From NCBI GenBank assembly GCA_030550295.1, contig JAUQPQ010000093.1:1-5892 (forward strand): a stretch of 5,892 bases of DNA, given 5' to 3'. Numbering within the stretch: the first letter of the stretch is position 1; each line of letters opens with the position of its first letter. A model generated the notes under the pieces. It made no database searches. It saw only the letters and a list, made by a program, of their open reading frames with translations, and was not told the origin of the DNA. This DNA is from Chloroflexota bacterium (GTDB lineage: Bacteria > Chloroflexota > Dehalococcoidia > SM23-28-2 > HRBIN24). Both the position numbers and the translations under genes were made by a program. Of this stretch, positions 1-3,351 are shown piece after piece.

Positions 1-327
1 CCAGCCACCCTCACTCCCGCGTTGAGGGAGGCTATGCGTCGCCCTTCCCTTGTTCGGGGCACCACTAAGGCCGTGGTAGCCACGGGGTTAGCCTTGTTAC
101 GGGAGGCCCCCCTGTGTTTAGAAAAGGTCCATCACCCTACCCTTGTCCTATGGGGTGGGGACGATCGCTGGCTAGACTTGCGTAGTGCCCGGAAGATCGT
201 TGCCTTCTTGCCCAACGCCCGTCTGAGGGTTATACCCCAAGCCCGCCATATGCTCCTAGAAGAAAGGCCTGAGGAGGCCCATGCCGAGATAATCGCCTTT
301 CTCAAGGAAGAGGTCAGGGGGCTATGA
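1..327 (+). CDS. Alpha/beta hydrolase fold protein, C-terminal part (5' end outside window)
   Basis: The reading frame is open from base 1 to the TGA at 325-327, giving 108 visible residues. The N-terminal half, with the nucleophile elbow (G-x-S-x-G) and oxyanion region, lies off the left edge. A TTG at base 22 could be taken as a start, but the frame continues upstream without a stop, so this is a truncated view. Visible are the late strand and acid turn PTLVLWGGDD (residues 46-55), where D55 fits the catalytic Asp of the family's G-x-x-D turn. The last strand follows, then A-R-H-M (81-84), where H83 fits the catalytic His. The tail reads RPEEAHAEIIAFL, the usual C-terminal helix of alpha/beta hydrolases. 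The residues before the acid turn (about 1-40) are probably the end of the cap (lid). Substrate cannot be inferred: esterase, haloalkane dehalogenase-like and C-C hydrolase relatives all share this tail. The gene is probably cytoplasmic. It lies 71 bases before htpX on the same strand, so co-transcription is possible. Confidence 0.85.
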   Translation, partial: PATLTPALREAMRRPSLVRGTTKAVVATGLALLREAPLCLEKVHHPTLVLWGGDDRWLDLRSARKIVAFLPNARLRVIPQARHMLLEERPEEAHAEIIAFLKEEVRGL

Positions 328-382
328 CCACTGAAGGGCGAGAGGTTATCATAGATAGTGCAGGCCGGTAGGGCCTATACCC

Positions 383-390
383 AGGAGGTG
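383..390 (+). promoter_or_regulatory. Strong Shine-Dalgarno for htpX
   Basis: AGGAGGTG is a near-perfect complement to the 16S rRNA 3' tail. AGGAGG ends 10 bases before the ATG at 399 and 13 before a second ATG at 402. The shorter spacing favours 399 as the start, although initiation at 402 would remove only one Met. Confidence 0.85.
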
Positions 391-398
391 AGGCATTT

Positions 399-1292
399 AT
401 GATGAACAATGTGAAGACGGTAGCCCTGTTGGCCCTCCTGGCAGCTCTGTTCATGGGCATCGGCGTCCTGCTGGGAGGGTTCCAGGGGCTTATGGTGGGG
501 CTCATTTTGGCCCTTATCATGAATGGCGCCGCATACTGGTTCTCCGACCGAATCGCCCTCATGGCTATGGGAGGACGGGAGGTGTCGCCCAGCGAGGCGC
601 CAGAGCTGCACCGTCTGGTAGAGGAGGTAGCTGCCGAGGCTGGCCTTCCCAAGCCTAGGGTAGCAATAGTCAGGGCCGATCAGCCCAACGCCTTTGCTAC
701 TGGTAGGGATCCCCACCATGCGGTAGTGGCAGTGACCACGGGCATTCTCAAAGTTCTGGACGAAAGGGAGCTGAGGGCCGTCATCGGTCACGAGTTGGCC
801 CACGTGCGTAATAGGGACGTCCTTATTGGGACAGTGGCCGCCGTTATTGCCGCCGCCATAAGCTTTGTGGCGTGGATGCTCCAGTGGACCCTCTTATGGG
901 GTGGCTTCGGGTGGGGCAGCCGGAACCGGGACAACGCCACGGGATGGCTTTACTTGTTAGCCATGCTCGCCACCATCATATTGGCGCCCTTGGCAGCTAC
1001 CATCATCCGCCTAGCCATATCGCGGGCACGGGAGTTCGAGGCCGACGCTAGTGGAGCACGCATAACTGGTGCTCCCCTCTCCTTGGCCAGCGCCCTCCAG
1101 AAGCTAGAAGCCTACGCTCAAGCCCGGCCTATGAACGTCAACCCTGCCCTATCCCATCTATACATCGTCAATCCCTTGCGGGGACGGGATGGCGAAGACT
1201 GGCTTGTAGGGCTTTTCCAGACTCACCCGCCCATAAGCAAGCGCGTAGAAAGGCTATACCAACTGGCCCGGCAGATGGGGGTATACGCCTAA
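399..1292 (+). CDS. htpX: HtpX-like membrane zinc metalloprotease (peptidase family M48)
   Basis: A 297-residue protein, the normal length for HtpX. HtpX is a membrane-embedded zinc endoprotease that cleaves misfolded or damaged membrane proteins, complementing FtsH; its active site faces the cytoplasm. Seen in the sequence: two hydrophobic segments at about residues 7-27 and 28-47; the zinc motif H-E-L-A-H at 131-135 (ligands H131 and H135, catalytic E132); two further hydrophobic segments at about 145-168 and 183-206, joined by a Trp/Gly-rich loop; then S-R-A-R-E-F-E-A-D (208-216), where E212 fits the third zinc ligand. The C-terminal THPPISKRVERL (275-286) is a family hallmark. All catalytic residues are present, so it should be active. 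The start at 399 is supported by the Shine-Dalgarno. HtpX homologues are often stress-induced, but I see no clear heat-shock promoter in the 71 bases upstream. The gene may be read through from the hydrolase. Its stop overlaps the convergent malic enzyme stop. Confidence 0.93.
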   Translation: MMNNVKTVALLALLAALFMGIGVLLGGFQGLMVGLILALIMNGAAYWFSDRIALMAMGGREVSPSEAPELHRLVEEVAAEAGLPKPRVAIVRADQPNAFATGRDPHHAVVAVTTGILKVLDERELRAVIGHELAHVRNRDVLIGTVAAVIAAAISFVAWMLQWTLLWGGFGWGSRNRDNATGWLYLLAMLATIILAPLAATIIRLAISRAREFEADASGARITGAPLSLASALQKLEAYAQARPMNVNPALSHLYIVNPLRGRDGEDWLVGLFQTHPPISKRVERLYQLARQMGVYA

Positions 1293-1316
1293 AGGCGGGC
1301 TACGCCAGTGCGTATA
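1282..1316. repeat. Inverted repeats at the htpX/malic enzyme convergent junction
   Basis: TATACGC (1282-1288) is repeated as its exact reverse complement GCGTATA (1310-1316), a 7-bp stem with a 21-base loop. A smaller alternative stem, CGCC-TAAA-GGCG (1286-1297), carries both overlapping stop codons in or beside its loop. Neither strand has a T-run after the stem, so it does not look like a classical intrinsic terminator. It might still slow convergent polymerases or protect 3' ends. Chance is possible at this size. Confidence 0.3.
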
Positions 1317-2683
1317 GCCGCCTCTTGCACCGCTTGGGCCACCGCTTGATGCATCTCCCTCCTGAAAATGGAGGGGATGATATATTCGGGTGATAGCTCG
1401 TCCTCACTCACGCCAGCAGCGATGGCCTCGGCGGCAGCTATCTTCATATCCATATTGATGCAGCGGGCATGGGCATCTAGGGCCCCCCTGAAGAGGCCTG
1501 GAAAGCAAAGGGCGTTGTTGATCTGGTTGGGGTAGTCCGATCGCCCCGTAGCCATTACCCGTACATAGGGCTCGGCCAGCTCAGGCTTTATCTCCGGATC
1601 AGGGTTGGCCAAGGCGAAGACGATGGGGTCTGGCGCCATCTTCTTTACGTCCTCCACCGTCAGGATGTCGCCCACCGAGAGGCCCAAGAAGAAGTCGGCC
1701 CCTTCCACAGCTTTGGAGAGGGGGCCTTGTAGGCGATGGGGGTTAGTGTGGCGGGCCAGCCACTCCTTGTAGGGGTTCATGGCCTCCTTGCGCCCCTCAT
1801 AAATGATGCCCTTGTGGTCTACAGCGACGATCTCTCTCACTCCTGCGTGCATGAGCATGCGGGCACAGGCCATGCCTGCTGCTCCAGCCCCACAGATGAC
1901 CACCCGCAAGTCTTCTAGCCTCTTCCCCACTACCTTTAGGGCGTTGCGCAAGGCTGCCAAGACCACTACCGCTGTCCCATCCTGGTCGTCGTGGAAGACG
2001 GGGATGTCTAAGGAGGCCTCAAGCCTCTCCAGGACCTGGAAGCAGCGAGGGGCAGAGATGTCCTCAAGGTTTATGCCCCCAAAGGCAGGGGCGATCAGCT
2101 CTACCGTGCGCACGATCTCGTCTGTCTCCTGGGTAGCCAGACAGACAGGCCAGGCATCTATCCCTCCGAACTCTTTGAATAGCGCTGCTTTCCCTTCCAT
2201 GACGGGCAGGGCCGCCTCAGCCCCCAAATTCCCTAGCCCTAGCACCGCCGAGCCATCGGTGACGATGGCTACCGCGTTGGCCTTGATGGTGTATTCCCAC
2301 ACTAGCTGGCGTTCTCGGGCTATGGCCCTGCTTACCCTTGCTACCCCTGGCGTGTAGATGGCGGCCAGGTCCTGTCTACTGGCCAAGGGAGTCCGGTTGG
2401 TTACGGTGATCTTACCCCCGCGGTGGAGATCCAGTATACGATCGGTGACTTGATGGACGCGCACTTGAGGAAGGGCGGAGATGGCCTGAACTACGAGGCG
2501 GGCATGTTCTTCGTCGTCCACCCGGACGGTGAAGTCGCGTATCATGGTGGGGCCTGCCTGCACAATGTCTATGCTTCCTATGTCTCCCCCCGTCTGGCCG
2601 ATGATAGAGGCCACTCTGCCCAACATGCCAGGACGGTTAGGGTATTCGGCCCTAACGGTGATCGTGTAGCCTGCACCAGTCAT
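1289..2683 (-). CDS. Malic enzyme (malate dehydrogenase, decarboxylating) with N-terminal ACT domain
   Basis: A 464-residue cytoplasmic enzyme that would convert malate plus NAD(P)+ to pyruvate, CO2 and NAD(P)H, linking the TCA cycle to pyruvate. Residues about 5-80 form an ACT domain (turn PNRPGML at 15-21), a small-molecule-binding regulatory module that often binds amino acids. The catalytic part begins near residue 88. It shows the Tyr motif A-I-Y-T-P-G-V (Y110), the Lys motif M-E-G-K-A (K165), metal ligands in N-L-E-D-I-S-A-P (E207, D208) and F-H-D-D-Q-D-G-T-A (230-238), and the Rossmann loop G-A-G-A-A-G (265-270). A-N-P-D-P-E (359-364) and S-D-Y-P-N-Q-I-N-N (382-390) follow. An Asp at 289, at the end of the second Rossmann strand (A-V-D-H), hints at NAD preference, which is inference. 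The start at 2683 is chosen because AGGGGG lies 5 bases upstream and the ACT strand begins at once. A further ATG at 2752 would add 23 residues with no domain-like character and no Shine-Dalgarno, and would overlap the divergent gene. The domain order and active-site residues look intact. Confidence 0.93.
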   Translation of the reverse strand: MTGAGYTITVRAEYPNRPGMLGRVASIIGQTGGDIGSIDIVQAGPTMIRDFTVRVDDEEHARLVVQAISALPQVRVHQVTDRILDLHRGGKITVTNRTPLASRQDLAAIYTPGVARVSRAIARERQLVWEYTIKANAVAIVTDGSAVLGLGNLGAEAALPVMEGKAALFKEFGGIDAWPVCLATQETDEIVRTVELIAPAFGGINLEDISAPRCFQVLERLEASLDIPVFHDDQDGTAVVVLAALRNALKVVGKRLEDLRVVICGAGAAGMACARMLMHAGVREIVAVDHKGIIYEGRKEAMNPYKEWLARHTNPHRLQGPLSKAVEGADFFLGLSVGDILTVEDVKKMAPDPIVFALANPDPEIKPELAEPYVRVMATGRSDYPNQINNALCFPGLFRGALDAHARCINMDMKIAAAEAIAAGVSEDELSPEYIIPSIFRREMHQAVAQAVQEAAIRTGVARL

Positions 2684-2688
2684 CGCTT

Positions 2689-2694
2689 CCCCCT
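2689..2694 (-). promoter_or_regulatory. Shine-Dalgarno that sets the malic enzyme start
   Basis: On the minus strand AGGGGG lies 5 bases before the ATG at 2683-2681. The competing ATG at 2752-2750 has only pyrimidine-rich sequence ahead of it on that strand, which argues for the shorter protein. Confidence 0.6.
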
Positions 2695-2730
2695 GCAGGA
2701 ACCAGCATAGCACCTTCAACGTTGTAGAGT

Positions 2731-2737
2731 AGGGGGT
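2731..2737 (+). promoter_or_regulatory. Shine-Dalgarno for the lipoprotein gene
   Basis: AGGGGGT lies 6 bases before the ATG at 2744. The spacing fixes this start, which puts a hydrophobic signal segment and lipobox at the right distance from the N-terminus. Confidence 0.6.
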
Positions 2738-2743
2738 AAGACG

Positions 2744-3340
2744 ATGGGGCATACAACTGGAGGGATAAGGCCATTTCCCCTTCTCTGGGCGACGTTACCT
2801 GCGATGGTGTTGGCATTGGCGATAGGGTGCGCCCAAAAGGCGGCGCCATCGCCTACCATCACCTCCCCCATGGCGACTTTCGCTCCATCTCCCACGCCGA
2901 CGGTCACCCCACCTCCTACTCCGGCGGTCACTCCGTCTCCCACGCCAACTTTCTCTCCGTCCCCTACGCCCACTGTGCCGCCTACGTGTACTGCCCCCGC
3001 TGCGCCTAACGTCTCTGGAGGCATCTTGGCAGGTAGCGGATGCGTCGTCATAAACTTGGCGCCTGGCCAGCAAGGGGAGGTCAACGCCCAACAGCTTGCC
3101 GGTGCTAACATAGCCTGCGCCGGCGCCCGTAGCACCTACGGGTGGCAGGTATGGATACCATACGGCGCCAGCGTCACCTTCCAGTCGATCCATCAGGGGC
3201 AGGTTATAGGGTCCTGGAGCGGCGGTAGCGGCACCGCTACCGGCTACTGCGGCACCGTGTTCGTCCAGAACCCTAATGCCGTGGCGGTGACGGTGCACGT
3301 CAACTGGAAGATGTGGGACTGCACAGCTGGCACCTGCTAG
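2744..3340 (+). CDS. Predicted secreted lipoprotein with Pro/Thr/Ser repeat linker and unknown C-terminal domain
   Basis: 198 residues, function not recognised. Residues 1-28 look like a lipoprotein signal peptide: one Arg (R9), a hydrophobic core at about 11-27, then A-I-G-C with C29 as the candidate lipidated Cys. Ala at position -3 is a weaker fit than the usual Leu, so cleavage by an ordinary signal peptidase remains possible. Residues about 33-80 are almost entirely Pro, Thr, Ser and Ala, with five 8-residue repeats at 41-80, a typical extended spacer that lifts a domain off the membrane and may be O-glycosylated. Residues about 88-198 look like a compact beta-rich domain: short V/I/T-rich strands, many Gly, five Trp including a final W-K-M-W-D, and no long helix. 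Six Cys follow the linker (82, 100, 125, 169, 193, 198), an even number suited to disulfides outside the cytoplasm. It could be a carbohydrate- or surface-binding domain, but no motif proves this. The stop falls 8 bases from the convergent VWA gene's stop. Confidence 0.75.
   Translation: MGHTTGGIRPFPLLWATLPAMVLALAIGCAQKAAPSPTITSPMATFAPSPTPTVTPPPTPAVTPSPTPTFSPSPTPTVPPTCTAPAAPNVSGGILAGSGCVVINLAPGQQGEVNAQQLAGANIACAGARSTYGWQVWIPYGASVTFQSIHQGQVIGSWSGGSGTATGYCGTVFVQNPNAVAVTVHVNWKMWDCTAGTC
2864..2983 (+). repeat. Five tandem 24-base repeats encoding an 8-residue Pro/Thr/Ser unit
   Basis: The five units read SPMATFAP, SPTPTVTP, PPTPAVTP, SPTPTFSP and SPTPTVPP, with no gap between them. The consensus is S-P-T-P-T-(V/F)-(T/S)-P; the first unit is the most diverged. 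At DNA level the units differ mainly at third codon positions, which suggests an old duplication kept for protein properties rather than a recent slippage array. It forms the spacer of the lipoprotein. Confidence 0.85.
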
Positions 3341-3351
3341 GCCAAGGCCTA
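3338..3351. repeat. Perfect 14-base inverted repeat joining two convergent stop codons
   Basis: TAGGCC-AA-GGCCTA is a perfect 6-bp inverted repeat with a 2-base centre; as RNA it would fold with 5 pairs and a 4-base loop. Its outer triplets are exactly the TAG of the lipoprotein gene on the plus strand and the TAG of the VWA gene on the minus strand. No T-run follows on either strand, so a bidirectional intrinsic terminator is only a weak possibility. Confidence 0.45.

Larger units (their letters stand above)
2684..2743. promoter_or_regulatory. Divergent spacer between malic enzyme and lipoprotein genes
   Basis: This 60-base spacer is the only room for promoters of two divergent genes, unless they start inside the neighbouring coding sequence. 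On the minus strand TATGCT (2709-2704) matches 4 of 6 positions of a sigma-70 -10 box and would give a leader of under 20 bases. On the plus strand TAGAGT (2725-2730) also matches 4 of 6. Neither has a convincing -35 box at 16-18 bases. Both promoters are therefore tentative; shared regulation is possible but not shown. Confidence 0.3.

Noticed and set aside
22..24. TTG at 22 as the start of the hydrolase
   Set aside because: The frame is open from base 1, and a start here would remove the nucleophile half of the fold. The gene is cut by the window edge.
361..376. GGCC-containing short symmetry upstream of htpX as a hairpin
   Set aside because: GGCC is itself palindromic, so the apparent stem is only 4 bp and not informative.
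375..803. Open frames antisense to the start of htpX
   Set aside because: They have no recognisable domain and lie opposite a gene with all M48 protease motifs.
1803..2357. Plus-strand open frame of 184 codons opposite malic enzyme
   Set aside because: Its Ser/Ala/Arg-rich translation lacks domain character, and the opposite strand encodes the malic enzyme active-site motifs.
2684..2752. ATG at 2752 as the malic enzyme start
   Set aside because: There is no Shine-Dalgarno, the extra 23 residues do not belong to the ACT domain, and it would overlap the divergent gene's start. The ATG at 2683 is better supported.
2716..3298. Two long open frames antisense to the lipoprotein gene (2716-3135 and 2795-3298, minus strand)
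   Set aside because: Their translations are Gly/Val/Asp- or Arg/Ser-rich low-complexity mirrors of the Pro/Thr/Ser repeat codons. The plus frame has a Shine-Dalgarno, signal peptide and lipobox.
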